From: Labilithrix sp. | GTDB lineage: Bacteria; Myxococcota; Polyangia; Polyangiales; Polyangiaceae | Assembly: GCA_028287035.1 (NCBI GenBank) | Contig: JAQBQL010000038.1 | Coordinates: 5,243 to 69,242 of the forward strand | DNA: 64,000 nucleotides | Direction: 5' to 3' | In this document: piece after piece, positions 1-8,776 of the stretch | How positions within the stretch are numbered: the stretch's first letter is position 1 | How the letters are laid out: every line of letters starts with the position of its first letter | The notes under the pieces: model-generated | Told to the model about the DNA's origin: nothing | What the model saw: the letters and a program-made list of their open reading frames with translations, nothing else | Databases searched by the model: none | Program-made: the position numbers and the translations under genes

Positions 1-915
1 GAGGAGGAGATCGCGCCGCGGCTCGCGCCGGTGGCCCGCGACGTCGGCTTCGCGATGAACGGCGTCCGGGCGCGCGGCCTCCTGCTCGAGCGCGACGAGC
101 CTCACGCATCGCTCTTCGTCGTGGTCGAGGAGGACGTGCCGTGGGCGCTCGTCGAGCGGCACGCGAACGGGTTCTCGGCGGTCCCCAAGCGCGTGACGGT
201 CAGCGCGCTCCTCGACGCCTTCGGGCGCGAGAGCGGCGCCGTCCTGCGCGCGGCGCTGGTCCTGGCGGAGACGGCGGCGGCTCACGCGTCCGGCCGCTCC
301 GACCCTGCAGAGCCGGCGCCTCCGCGGGTCCCCTCGAGCCCGCACGGGGCGAGAGCTCCGTCCCGCGTCCCGCTGCAGCGCGCCGAGCCCGTGCGGCCCG
401 CTCGACCGACCCGGCCGTGCCCTGCGTGCACGGCGCAGCCGAACGAGGAGAACTTCGCCCGTCACCTGCGCATCGTCCACGGGCTCGATCCCGCGGGTCA
501 CCGCGTGAAGTCGCGGGCCGAGGCGGCGGGGGCACGTCACCAGGAATGCCGTCTCTGCGGCGCGCGGCTGCCGGCCGGCCGCCTCGACCCGCATCTCACC
601 GCCGTGCACGGGATCTTCCACGTGCACCCTGCCGGCGACCACGGGGACCCGGGGGACGTCCGCGCGCGTGACGAGCGAAGGCGCGAGGCCTCGCGCACCG
701 CCTCGCGTCGCGGGCTCGAGCGGCCGCTCCCTCGTCCGGCCAAGGAGCGGACGAAGGCAGCTCCGCCGAGCGGCGGTCGTGACTTCCTCGCCGAGACGCG
801 CCACGAACGCACGCTGGTTGCGCGCGCGGACTCCCCGGAGCGAAATCGCGATCGGGAGGGCCGGTTCTCGGATGCACCCGACGTGGAACGGATGGACGGT
901 GACTCGAACGCGTGA
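1..915 (+). CDS. Tandem zinc-finger-like protein (5' end outside window)
   Basis: The frame is open from the first base, so the true start lies upstream; the first in-window candidate start is the GTG at 31. Counting from that codon, two matching Cys2His2 units are visible: C130, C133, H145, H150 and C173, C176, H188, H193, both C-x2-C-x11-H-x4-H. Each ends in a similar LxxVHG segment. The first 85 residues are a compact domain of unknown type. The remainder is Pro/Arg-rich and probably disordered. The fingers suggest zinc and nucleic-acid or protein binding, but the family is not recognised. Metal binding is inferred from residue spacing only. Confidence 0.7.
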   Translation, partial: EEEIAPRLAPVARDVGFAMNGVRARGLLLERDEPHASLFVVVEEDVPWALVERHANGFSAVPKRVTVSALLDAFGRESGAVLRAALVLAETAAAHASGRSDPAEPAPPRVPSSPHGARAPSRVPLQRAEPVRPARPTRPCPACTAQPNEENFARHLRIVHGLDPAGHRVKSRAEAAGARHQECRLCGARLPAGRLDPHLTAVHGIFHVHPAGDHGDPGDVRARDERRREASRTASRRGLERPLPRPAKERTKAAPPSGGRDFLAETRHERTLVARADSPERNRDREGRFSDAPDVERMDGDSNA

Positions 916-973
916 GGCGAGTCGCGCGAGCATTTCTCGCAGCGCCGCGCGCTCGTTGGTCTAGCGTGGCGGC

Positions 974-1369
974 ATGAGCTCCAACGAAAACGTCGCCGTT
1001 CCCCGCTGGCAGATCATCGTGAGCTGGGTGCTCTCCGTACTCCTGCTCGTGCCCTTCCTGCCGAGCGCGTTCATGAAGATCGCGCAGCCGGGTGACTTCC
1101 TCGCGCAGTGGTCGAAGGGCTACCCGGCAGGCGCCGCGCGTCCGCTCGGCATCATCGAGCTGCTCTGCGTGATCCTCTACCTGATCCCGCGCACCAGCGT
1201 GCTCGGCGCGATCCTGATGACCGGGTACCTGGGCGGCGCGGTCGCGACCCACGTGCACATGGGCGAGTGGCAGCTCGTCATCGCCGTGATCGTCGGCATG
1301 ATCGCGTGGCTCGCGCTCTACCTGCGCATGCCGCTGCTCCGCGCGCTCGTGCCGACCGTCAGGCGCTGA
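974..1369 (+). CDS. DoxX-like four-helix membrane protein
   Basis: A 131-residue integral membrane protein with four predicted helices at about residues 12-32, 55-72, 75-93 and 98-117. The segment FLPSAFMKI after the first helix and the short length fit the DoxX/DoxX-like family of small inner-membrane proteins. Some members of that family are linked to redox or sulfur metabolism. No catalytic residues are evident, and the substrate cannot be inferred. The ATG start at 974 follows a 58-base gap from the previous gene, and the next gene starts 39 bases downstream on the same strand. Confidence 0.75.
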   Translation: MSSNENVAVPRWQIIVSWVLSVLLLVPFLPSAFMKIAQPGDFLAQWSKGYPAGAARPLGIIELLCVILYLIPRTSVLGAILMTGYLGGAVATHVHMGEWQLVIAVIVGMIAWLALYLRMPLLRALVPTVRR

Positions 1370-1408
1370 GGGCGCGCGCTCGGTCTGCGCGCGAGGTATC
1401 TTCCGCGC

Positions 1409-2332
1409 ATGACGAGAGCATCGCTCGTGGCCGTTCTCTTCGCCGGCCTCCTTCCCTGGGCACACGCCGGGTGCGGCGCAGCCCCGGCGGGCAACGCGGG
1501 CGCCGCCGCGCCGTTTGCCGCTGGGCCCGACGTGTTCCGGTTCCACATCGGAGCCCTCGAGGCGACGGCGCTCAGGGACGGCGCGCTGCACGAGAAGAAC
1601 GATGGAACGTCGTTCGGGCTCGGTCACGCACCCGCGGACGTCACGGCCGTCCTCCGCGGCGCCGGCGTCACGAGCGACACCATCGACATGAGCATCCAGC
1701 CGCTGCTCGTGAAGGACGGCGCGCGCGTGCTCCTCTTCGACACGGGGGCCGCCAACGTGTCGTGGGCGCCGGATGCGGGGCGCCTCGCATCGGCGCTGCG
1801 GTCGGCGGGTGTGGCGCCAGGAGCGGTGACCGACATCTTCATCTCGCATGGTCACCCGGACCACGTGGGAAGCCTGCTGACGGCCGACGGAGCGCTCGCA
1901 TTCCCGGCCGCCGTCGTCCACCTCTCCGCGCCGGAATGGGAGTGGCTCCAGAAGGACCCCGCCTCCGCGGCGCTGGTCCGCGGCGTGCGCTCGCACGTCG
2001 CGCCGTTCGCGCCCGGCGCCGCGCTCCTGTCGACGGTCACCGCCGTGCCGGTGAACGGGCATACGCCCGGGCACACCGCCTACGCGATCCGGTCCGGCTC
2101 GGAGCAGCTGCTCTACATCGGAGATTCCGCGCACAGCTCGGTCGTGAGCCTCGCGCAGCCCGACTGGCTCAACGAGTACGACACCGACCAGGAGACCGCA
2201 CGCGCCAGCCGTCGCGCGCTGCTGACGCGGGCTGCGGCAGAGAACCTCCGGATCTACGCCGTGCACTTTCCCTTTCCCGGTGTCGGTCATGTCCGCGCCG
2301 CGGGACAGAGCTTCGCGTGGGCGCCCGAGTGA
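1409..2332 (+). CDS. Exported MBL-fold metallohydrolase
   Basis: A 307-residue metallo-beta-lactamase-fold enzyme. The zinc-binding signature SHGHPDHVG gives H147, H149, D151 and H152. A later NGHTPGHT motif, a GDSAHS Asp and a C-terminal AVHFPFPGVGH segment complete the usual metal ligands. The N-terminal 20 residues form a hydrophobic export signal; AHAGC could be a lipobox but is not canonical. The arrangement resembles the periplasmic MBL proteins often annotated beside lactonases. The substrate is unknown, and lactone or ester hydrolysis is only the family expectation. It stands alone between short gaps. Confidence 0.85.
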   Translation: MTRASLVAVLFAGLLPWAHAGCGAAPAGNAGAAAPFAAGPDVFRFHIGALEATALRDGALHEKNDGTSFGLGHAPADVTAVLRGAGVTSDTIDMSIQPLLVKDGARVLLFDTGAANVSWAPDAGRLASALRSAGVAPGAVTDIFISHGHPDHVGSLLTADGALAFPAAVVHLSAPEWEWLQKDPASAALVRGVRSHVAPFAPGAALLSTVTAVPVNGHTPGHTAYAIRSGSEQLLYIGDSAHSSVVSLAQPDWLNEYDTDQETARASRRALLTRAAAENLRIYAVHFPFPGVGHVRAAGQSFAWAPE

Positions 2333-2392
2333 CGACGTGAAGAGGCGCGCCGCGCCGGCGTCTCCCGGCGCGCGCGGTGTAGGATCGGACGC

Positions 2393-3331
2393 GTGCACGC
2401 ACCCGTCGTTCAGTTGCTCCTCGGGCCGGGCATCCCTGCGCTTCTCCTCGTGGCGGCGCTCGTCAGCGCGTACCTCGTCGTGCGCGGCCGGCGAGGAAGG
2501 GGCACCCGGGCCTTCGTCGTGCTCGGATTTCTCGGCGTGCTCGGTACGCTGCTCGGCGTATGGGCGCACTTCATCGAGCCGCGGTGGATCGCGCGCACGT
2601 CGGTGCCGCTGGTATGGCGCGGGCCGCCCCTGCGGATCGTGCTGCTCTCGGACATTCACGCGCGCGGCGGCGACGGTGACCGCATCGAGGGAATCGTGGC
2701 GCGCGCCGCCACCGAGGATCCCGATCTCGTCCTCATCGCCGGTGACTTCGTGGACGGCCTCGACGCGGCGCCTGACAAGCTCCTCGCGCTCGCGCCGCTC
2801 GTTCGGCTGCGGGCCCGGCTCGGCGTCTTCGCGGTGCTCGGAAATCACGACAGCGACTCGGGGGTAGGGGATCCCGCGCGGCGCGAGGCCGTGGTGGCGC
2901 GGCTCATCGAGCTGCACGTGCCGCTGCTCGAGAACATCCATCTGCGCCTCCCGAACGGCGTGGTGGTCGCCGGGCTCGGTAGCTATCGGGCCGGCCAGAG
3001 CGATCCTGATGAAGCCTTCGCGGGCAAGAACGACGACGCGCCGACCATCGTGGTCGTGCACAACTTCCAGTCGCTCCGCCTCCCCGACGTGAAGCCGTTC
3101 GACCTCGCGCTCGCGGGACACACCCACGCCGGCCAGATCTGCGTTCCGTTCACGTCGGTCTGTCCATTCCTGGCCGACGACATGAAGCCGTACCGCCACG
3201 GGCTCTATCGCTGGCCGGCGGGCGGCCAGCTGTATGTGACCTCGGGGCTCGGCACGAGTGACATCCGGGCGCGCCTCGGAGCACGACCCGAGATCGTCGT
3301 GCTGGATCTGCAGCACGCGCCGCGCCCCTAG
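2393..3331 (+). CDS. Membrane-anchored calcineurin-like metallophosphoesterase (YkuE/YaeI type)
   Basis: A 312-residue protein starting at GTG. Two hydrophobic segments (about residues 5-25 and 37-55) anchor it to the inner membrane. The dimetal phosphoesterase motifs follow in order: SDIHARG, IAGDFVDG, VLGNHDSD, a VVHN segment and LAGHTHAGQ. Family members of this type hydrolyse phosphodiester or pyrophosphate bonds, including lipid-linked UDP-diacylglucosamine in some bacteria. All expected metal ligands are present. The exact substrate cannot be read from the sequence. Confidence 0.88.
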   Translation: MHAPVVQLLLGPGIPALLLVAALVSAYLVVRGRRGRGTRAFVVLGFLGVLGTLLGVWAHFIEPRWIARTSVPLVWRGPPLRIVLLSDIHARGGDGDRIEGIVARAATEDPDLVLIAGDFVDGLDAAPDKLLALAPLVRLRARLGVFAVLGNHDSDSGVGDPARREAVVARLIELHVPLLENIHLRLPNGVVVAGLGSYRAGQSDPDEAFAGKNDDAPTIVVVHNFQSLRLPDVKPFDLALAGHTHAGQICVPFTSVCPFLADDMKPYRHGLYRWPAGGQLYVTSGLGTSDIRARLGARPEIVVLDLQHAPRP

Positions 3332-3376
3332 CAAGGCTGGGTGCTCGCCGGCCTCGCGCGCGGTACGATCCCGACC

Positions 3377-4282
3377 ATGGCCTCCGTCATCCCGTGGTCC
3401 TGCGCGTTGCTCGTCGTCGTGGGCGCCGCCTGCTCCTCCTCGAGCGCCGAGGACGGAGCCCGCGACGGCGGGGGCGATGCTGCGCTTGACGCGGGCGCCG
3501 CCGACGGCGCGCCGCTCGACGGCGGCAATCACGCCGACGCCGGTCCCGGGGCCGACGCGGCGGCCGACGCCGGCCCGCACGGCTGCGCCGGCACGAGCCA
3601 CAAGCTGTGCGAGGACTTCGACTCCGCCCCGCTGAATGCCACGCCGACCGGCTGGACCGTGCTGAACGGCTACGGCGCGAGCCCGCCGAGCACGGTCGTC
3701 GCGTCGGACGAGTTCCATTCTCCGCCACACGCCATCAAGACGGCATCGAGCGTCGCGGGCGCGAGCCGCCTGCAGCGATCGCTCGCGGCCCTCGGCGCCA
3801 CCGCCGGCACGCACTGGGGACGCGTGTTCTTCAAGGTGAAGTCGCCGGCCCCGCAGCTCACGAGCCAGGGACCGCACGCCACCTTCGTGGCCCTGCAGGG
3901 GAACCTGCGCGCCCGCGAGCTGCGCGTCGTCGACACGCAGCAGGCGACGACCGGCAAGATCCAGCTGCTCGCCAACACCCCCGACGACCAGTGCTGCACC
4001 GGCACCGGCTTCGACTACGAGATCTGGGACGGGGCGTGGCACTGCTCGGAGTGGTACGTCGACCAGGCGACGCAGAGCTACCGGTCGTTCCTCGACGGCG
4101 TCGAGGTGAAGGCGCTCGCCTTCCAGTACGGCGCCGGGTCGACGAAGGCGAACATGCCCCCGGCGTTCAGCGCGGTGGCGGTGGGGACGATCTTCTACAC
4201 GCCGACGCTGCCGTCCGACCTCGTCACCTGGTTCGACGATCTCGCGATCGACGACACGCAGATCGGGTGCGGCGGCACGTGA
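3377..4282 (+). CDS. Lipoprotein with Asp/Ala/Gly-rich spacer and lectin-like domain
   Basis: The ATG at 3377 is preferred over the in-frame GTG at 3341 because it gives a clean lipoprotein signal ending in VGAAC (C19). About 45 residues of Asp/Ala/Gly-rich linker follow, then a domain of about 220 residues beginning HKLCEDFDSAP. The alternation of short hydrophobic strands, the C-terminal LVTWFDDLAIDDTQIGC segment and the absence of catalytic motifs suggest a concanavalin/LamG-like beta-sandwich, as in many myxobacterial surface lipoproteins. A carbohydrate-binding role is inferred. Its 3' end lies 10 bases from the convergent next gene. Confidence 0.75.
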   Translation: MASVIPWSCALLVVVGAACSSSSAEDGARDGGGDAALDAGAADGAPLDGGNHADAGPGADAAADAGPHGCAGTSHKLCEDFDSAPLNATPTGWTVLNGYGASPPSTVVASDEFHSPPHAIKTASSVAGASRLQRSLAALGATAGTHWGRVFFKVKSPAPQLTSQGPHATFVALQGNLRARELRVVDTQQATTGKIQLLANTPDDQCCTGTGFDYEIWDGAWHCSEWYVDQATQSYRSFLDGVEVKALAFQYGAGSTKANMPPAFSAVAVGTIFYTPTLPSDLVTWFDDLAIDDTQIGCGGT

Positions 4283-4292
4283 GCCAAGGACG

Positions 4293-4910
4293 CTACTGAC
4301 CGCAGAGCGCCGCGCCGTGACAGGCGGGGATGGTCTCGAGCTTCGCGGGTCCTGCGTTGCAGGGCAGGGTCCGGACCGCCTTCAGGCAGAGGGCGAGCTG
4401 GTCGGCCTTGATGCCGTTCGGGCATCCCGCCTTCTCGATCTGGCCGCGTGAGACGGCCGTGAAGTGGACGACGCAGGAGTCGGCGGACTTCCACGCCTGG
4501 CCCGCGCCGATCCGGTTGCACGCGACCTCGCGATCGCATGTCGCGCGGCCGAGTCGGTTGTCGTCGTCCTCCGACGTGCGCGGCGACGTGGCCGCGCCGG
4601 TGGGCGGCGGCGTGGTGCCGGGCCGGAACGAGCTCTCGACGTTGCCGCCACCGGCGGGAAGCGGGACCGTGGACGGCGAGCTCGCCGGGGGACGGCCGCC
4701 GCCTTCGGTCGGCCGGGCGCCGCCGAGCTCCCCCATCGGGTACTCGTCGCTCGTCCGGCCACTGTTGTCGACGAACCCCGCGTTGTCGACGGTGTGCACC
4801 GGCTGTCGCGAAGCGCCCGTGGTCTGCGCCGGTGTCCCAGGTGGGACCGTTGCGTTCGCGCACGCCGCCACCACGAAACCCGCTGCCAGCACGACGCAGA
4901 GTGAGCGCAT
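4293..4910 (-). CDS. Cys-rich small lipoprotein
   Basis: The internal ATG at 4910 is chosen because it begins a typical lipoprotein signal ending VVAAC (C17); the frame extends 13 codons further upstream. A disordered Pro/Gly/Thr region of about 95 residues follows. The C-terminal domain of about 80 residues carries regularly spaced cysteines: TCDREVACNR, DSCVV, GCPNG, LCLK, LPCN, PACHG and LCGQ. The REVAC and C-terminal Cys pattern resembles small myxobacterial lipoproteins such as DUF6184, but I cannot confirm the family. The even number of cysteines suggests disulfides in the periplasm. Function unknown. Confidence 0.7.
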   Translation of the reverse strand: MRSLCVVLAAGFVVAACANATVPPGTPAQTTGASRQPVHTVDNAGFVDNSGRTSDEYPMGELGGARPTEGGGRPPASSPSTVPLPAGGGNVESSFRPGTTPPPTGAATSPRTSEDDDNRLGRATCDREVACNRIGAGQAWKSADSCVVHFTAVSRGQIEKAGCPNGIKADQLALCLKAVRTLPCNAGPAKLETIPACHGAALCGQ

Positions 4911-4955
4911 GGCTCCTGAGGTTGCACCGAGCGTGCCCGCGACCCGCACGCGCCT

Positions 4956-6395
4956 CTAACGCTCCCAGACGTTCTTCGTCGGGGCCGGCGCCACGCTGGT
5001 CCCCGTCGTCCTCTGAGGCCGGGTGTTCGCCGGGGGGTGAGGGCTCACGAGGGGCACGCCCGACGGCGCGGCCCTCCGCATCGAGGATGGCGTGCTCGTT
5101 GCCGCGGGCGGGGTGATGAGGCTCGGCGCGCTCGGCAACGAGGGGACCGCGGACCCGGGCTCGGCCACCTCGGCCGTGCTCGTGGCGCTCATCCCCGTCG
5201 CCGGAGGAGGCGGGGCTCTCCTCATCGCCACGACGATGCCGGCGATGCCGAGCAGCGAGACCAGCGCGAAGCTCGCCACCACGTACCCGGGCGGCCCACC
5301 GCCCGGCGGGCGCGGCTGCAACGCCGGAGTCGACTGGCTCCAGGGGGACGTCGTGGCGGTATTCACGACGAGGGGCGGCGCGCCGTCGCCGGGCAAGGAG
5401 GGCGAAGAAGGGAGCCGCGCCGTGTGCAGGTTCGGCGCCGGACCGAGCTGCGGGGCACGCGGCTCCGCGACGACATCCGTGGCGTCCGAGGCGCCGCCTC
5501 CGATCGCGATCGCACGACGGCCGGCGAGGGCACCTGCCGCAGAGGCATAGCGCATGAGCGCGCTCGCAAGCGCGGCGGCGTTCTGGAAGCGCAGCTCGAG
5601 GTCCTTCTCGAGGAGCCGGTGGACGATCTGCGCGAGGCCAGGCGGCAGGTCGGCGCGGAGCGACTCGATGCGCACCGGCGGCGCGGGATCGAGGATCCGC
5701 GCGAACACCTCACCGTAGGAGACGCCGTCGAACGGTAGCCGCCCGCCGAGGAGCTCGTACATGATGACCCCGATCGCCCAGAGGTCCGAGCGGCGGTCCA
5801 CGCTCTTGGTGGACTTCACCTGCTCGGGCGACATGTACACGGGCGAGCCGAGCGTGTTCGTCGTCTGCGTGAGGGCGTTCGGCGCGAGCGTGACCTCCTT
5901 GGAGATGCCGAAGTCGAGCACCTTGAGCACGGGCGGCGCGCCGTGGCGGGAGGCTGCGAAGAGGTTGGCCGGCTTGAGGTCGCGGTGGACGACGCCGCAC
6001 GCGTGCGCCTCCGCGAGGGCATCGAGCACCTGGAGGACGTAATCGACGACGCGCACGGGGGCGAGCGGGCCCTCGCGCAGAAGCACCGCCGCGAGGTCCT
6101 CGCCGTCGAGGTACTCCATCACGATGTAGGGGGCGCCGGTCTCGAGCGTGCCGACGTCCGAGACGCGCGCGACGTGCTCGGTCTGGAGCTTGGCGACGAT
6201 GCGCGCCTCACGAAGGAAGCGCTCGAGGGTGTCGTGGTGACCGAGCGCCTCGGGGAGGATGAACTTCAAGGCGACGCGATGCCCGAGCACCTCGTGAACC
6301 GCGGCGACGACGACGCCCATTCCGCCGCGCCCGAGAACGCGCGTCACGCGGTACTTGCCGGCGAGCAGATCGCCTTCGTCGACCGGCGCGCTCAT
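4956..6395 (-). CDS. Membrane Ser/Thr protein kinase (PknB-like)
   Basis: A 479-residue eukaryotic-type kinase. The N-terminal catalytic domain (about 15-280) has the glycine loop GRGGMG at 22-27, Lys44, an alpha-C Glu near 63, HRDLKPAN with D139, DFGIS from 161 and the activation segment GSPVYMSPEQV. All residues needed for activity are present. A Pro/Ser-rich linker leads to one membrane helix (about 372-393) and an outer Pro/Ser/Thr tail with no PASTA or TPR repeats. It is the last gene of a same-strand run starting with the delta-60 lipoprotein and lies 12 bases after the TPR gene, so co-transcription is likely. Confidence 0.93.
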   Translation of the reverse strand: MSAPVDEGDLLAGKYRVTRVLGRGGMGVVVAAVHEVLGHRVALKFILPEALGHHDTLERFLREARIVAKLQTEHVARVSDVGTLETGAPYIVMEYLDGEDLAAVLLREGPLAPVRVVDYVLQVLDALAEAHACGVVHRDLKPANLFAASRHGAPPVLKVLDFGISKEVTLAPNALTQTTNTLGSPVYMSPEQVKSTKSVDRRSDLWAIGVIMYELLGGRLPFDGVSYGEVFARILDPAPPVRIESLRADLPPGLAQIVHRLLEKDLELRFQNAAALASALMRYASAAGALAGRRAIAIGGGASDATDVVAEPRAPQLGPAPNLHTARLPSSPSLPGDGAPPLVVNTATTSPWSQSTPALQPRPPGGGPPGYVVASFALVSLLGIAGIVVAMRRAPPPPATGMSATSTAEVAEPGSAVPSLPSAPSLITPPAATSTPSSMRRAAPSGVPLVSPHPPANTRPQRTTGTSVAPAPTKNVWER

Positions 6396-6407
6396 CCCCG
6401 GAACGTA

Positions 6408-7391
6408 TCAGAACGACCCCGAGAGGACCGCGCCAGGTCCACCCGCGGCGGTCGAGGGAAGCACGCGCGCCGTGCGGGCCCGTGGACCACCGGTGAGCAG
6501 GAGGTACGCGCCGGCCGCCACTGCGGCGACGCCGACGCCGACCGCGATGGTCGAGACGAGGGCATCGGTATGCGCCGCGTCATACGCGTCCCTCGCGGCA
6601 GGGAGGTCGGCGCAGGTGCCGGAGCCCTGACAGCCTTCGAAGTCGCTCTTCTTGCCGAGGGCGAGGGCGCCGAAGATCCCCCCGGTGACGAGCGCGGCAG
6701 CGCCGACCGAGACGAGCGCGATGCCGACCGGGCCCCGCGTATCCTGCGTCGGCGACGGACCGCGTGCCGGGTCAGGCGCGACCGGCCCCGGCCCGGCGGC
6801 GGGCGAGGCGGAGCCGGCGCTCTCGAAGGTCACCTCGACGGTGCTGCTCGAGGGGCCTTTCGCGACCGTGAGCACGCGCGACCAGGGCTTCGTGCCCTTC
6901 GCCGTGACGAGCAGCGTGTGCTCGCCAGGGTCGATCGGCATCGCGGAGTCGACGAGGGAGTCGGACAGCGATTTTCCGTCGAGCGATACCACCGCCCCCG
7001 TCACGGTCTGCGTGAAGTGCACCGTCACGCGAGAGAGCACCTTCTCGAGGCTCCCCGCGCGTTCACGTGCGACCTTCGCGCGATCCGGGTCGGCGGTACC
7101 GGCCTTCCGCGCCACCTCGAGGTACTCGCCCCAGGCCGACGCGGTGTGCCCCCAGTCCTCGAAACAGCGCGCCAGGTTCAGCTGCGTGCCGAGCGTGGGC
7201 GCGAGGCGCTGGCTCTCCGCGAACTTCGGGCACGCCTCGGCATAGCGCTTCGCTTCGCGGAGCTGCTTGCCGTCGCGGAACAGCTGCTCGGCGAGGGCCA
7301 CGTCGGCGCTGCTCTGTGCGCGCGCCGGCCCTGCCGCCGCGGTGGCGGCGAGGACGAAGAGGAGGGACAGACCAGGAGCGGTCCGGCTCAC
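6408..7391 (-). CDS. Exported TPR/PEGA-like protein with C-terminal membrane helices
   Basis: A 327-residue protein with a signal peptide ending near ARAQS, followed by a TPR-like helical segment (about 28-115; ALAEQLFRDGKQLREAKRYAEAC). Next is a PEGA-like beta domain (about 120-185; VVSLDGKSL, IDPGEHTLLVTAKG). Two hydrophobic segments (about 222-243 and 285-305) flank a small loop containing two cysteines. This arrangement is common in myxobacteria beside Ser/Thr kinases and may act as an envelope scaffold. The GTG start overlaps the upstream stop by four bases (GTGA), so translation is coupled to the delta-60 lipoprotein gene. Confidence 0.82.
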   Translation of the reverse strand: MSRTAPGLSLLFVLAATAAAGPARAQSSADVALAEQLFRDGKQLREAKRYAEACPKFAESQRLAPTLGTQLNLARCFEDWGHTASAWGEYLEVARKAGTADPDRAKVARERAGSLEKVLSRVTVHFTQTVTGAVVSLDGKSLSDSLVDSAMPIDPGEHTLLVTAKGTKPWSRVLTVAKGPSSSTVEVTFESAGSASPAAGPGPVAPDPARGPSPTQDTRGPVGIALVSVGAAALVTGGIFGALALGKKSDFEGCQGSGTCADLPAARDAYDAAHTDALVSTIAVGVGVAAVAAGAYLLLTGGPRARTARVLPSTAAGGPGAVLSGSF

Positions 7392-8734
7392 GGGCGCACC
7401 TTCACGATGAAGCCGCGGTCGGCGGAGCCGTCGTCGGTCAGGACCGAGCCCACGACGAGGATCCCCCCGCCCGGCAGCAACGCTACCGCGGCGACCTCTG
7501 CGTGCAGCTCCTGGGGCAGCACGAAGACTCCGTTCGCGCCGAAGCTCGTGTCCGGTCGGCCGTCGGACCCGAGGCGCACCACGAAGCCGCGGGCGACGAG
7601 CGGCCCGATCGCGGTTCCGCAGACGAGCACGCGCGAGCTCGTGTCGACAGCGACGTCCGTGGGGTCGACGTCCTCACCTCCGAGGTCGAGGACCTGCTCG
7701 CCCGCGTCCCCGAAGCTCGAGAGCCGGTCGATGCCGTCGGTGTGCAGGGCGAGCACCACGGCGTCATGCGGAGCGCTCGCGGATGCTTGCTTCCCGATGC
7801 TCTGCGCGAGCACGAAGATCCCTGCGTCGTTCGCGTCGAAGGCCCGCGGCGAGGTCGATGCGCCGGGCCGCTGCAGCGTCCTCGGCCGCCCGCCCGGTCC
7901 GAACGTGTTGTCGGACGTGACGTTCGCGAGCTTGAACCGTCCCACGATCGCGCCATCGATGACGTCCTCGGCAAGGAAGAGCGCCGTCAGCGAGCCGGGC
8001 TGGAGCTTCAGGTCCAGGATGGCGCTCGCGTCCGCGACCTCCGCCGGCACGGGCAGAGGCTTGAACGTGCTCACGTCCCAGATTGCGGCCTTCGCGGTCG
8101 CGCCGACGTAGCCGCCGGCCAGCCCACCGTCGACCACGACACCGGTCGTCGTGAAGGCGCCCCCTTGGTCCTCCAGGCTGCTCCCGTTGATCGGCACCAG
8201 CATGGTTCCACTGCGGACCACGCCGTAGGCCGCGCTCGGCGACGTGGCGTTCTGCGCACGGCCAACGGCCGTCACCGGCCCGTCCTCGGTGACCGCGACG
8301 GCGTACAGCTCCGCGTTGGGCGTCGGAGGCGCGAGGAGCATGCTGTCGGTCGGATGCGGGAGACCTTCCGCCGTGTACTCCGCGACGAGCCCGGCCTGCC
8401 GGCCGTCGCCGTAGAGCACCTCGCCGGCAACGTAGATGGTCGAACCCCGGACGGTCACGCCGTGCAGCGCGACGCGGTCACCGCCCGCCGGTCCGGAGAC
8501 GAAGATGATCCCGCCGTCCCCGAAGGTGGGATCGAGCGTGCCGGCGCCGTCGGCGGCGCTGCCATCGAGGGACCCGTCGCCGCGGCCGCCGTCCCTGGGG
8601 TCGACGTCGCCGTCACCGAGCGCGCCGTCCGGGACGTCCGCGCCGCCGGTCGGCTCGTCGCCGAGGCCGAGCACCAGCGCGCATCCCGAGCACGCGAGGG
8701 CGGCGACCACGAGGGCGCGTCGCAAGAAGCTCAT
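7388..8734 (-). CDS. Delta-60 repeat lipoprotein
   Basis: A 448-residue lipoprotein with signal ending LACSGC (C18), then an Asp/Gly-rich linker of about 45 residues. The rest is built of beta-propeller-like units recognisable as delta-60 repeats: LDPTFGDGGI, LSSFGDAGEQVLDLGG and PDTSFGANGVFVL, each followed by a VAVxxxGxxxVxG segment. Such proteins are extracytoplasmic with unknown ligands. It heads a run with the TPR protein and the Ser/Thr kinase. A perfect 7-bp hairpin sits just upstream (8753-8771). Confidence 0.82.
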   Translation of the reverse strand: MSFLRRALVVAALACSGCALVLGLGDEPTGGADVPDGALGDGDVDPRDGGRGDGSLDGSAADGAGTLDPTFGDGGIIFVSGPAGGDRVALHGVTVRGSTIYVAGEVLYGDGRQAGLVAEYTAEGLPHPTDSMLLAPPTPNAELYAVAVTEDGPVTAVGRAQNATSPSAAYGVVRSGTMLVPINGSSLEDQGGAFTTTGVVVDGGLAGGYVGATAKAAIWDVSTFKPLPVPAEVADASAILDLKLQPGSLTALFLAEDVIDGAIVGRFKLANVTSDNTFGPGGRPRTLQRPGASTSPRAFDANDAGIFVLAQSIGKQASASAPHDAVVLALHTDGIDRLSSFGDAGEQVLDLGGEDVDPTDVAVDTSSRVLVCGTAIGPLVARGFVVRLGSDGRPDTSFGANGVFVLPQELHAEVAAVALLPGGGILVVGSVLTDDGSADRGFIVKVRP

Positions 8735-8752
8735 CGATCCAGCTTACGGGCC

Positions 8753-8771
8753 GTTGCGACCGCATCGCAAC
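8753..8771. repeat. Perfect inverted repeat between two genes
   Basis: Arms of 7 bp (GTTGCGA and TCGCAAC) enclose a 5-base loop in the 42-base gap between the hybrid kinase and the delta-60 lipoprotein gene. No T-run follows on the minus strand. It could be an operator for the downstream run or a weak Rho-independent-like stop for the kinase transcript. Confidence 0.4.
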
Positions 8772-8776
8772 TCCGG

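Noticed and set aside
596..4042. A 1148-codon open frame on the minus strand
   Set aside because: It is antisense to five motif-bearing or export-signal genes and has Arg/Pro/Ala composition typical of GC-rich shadow frames.
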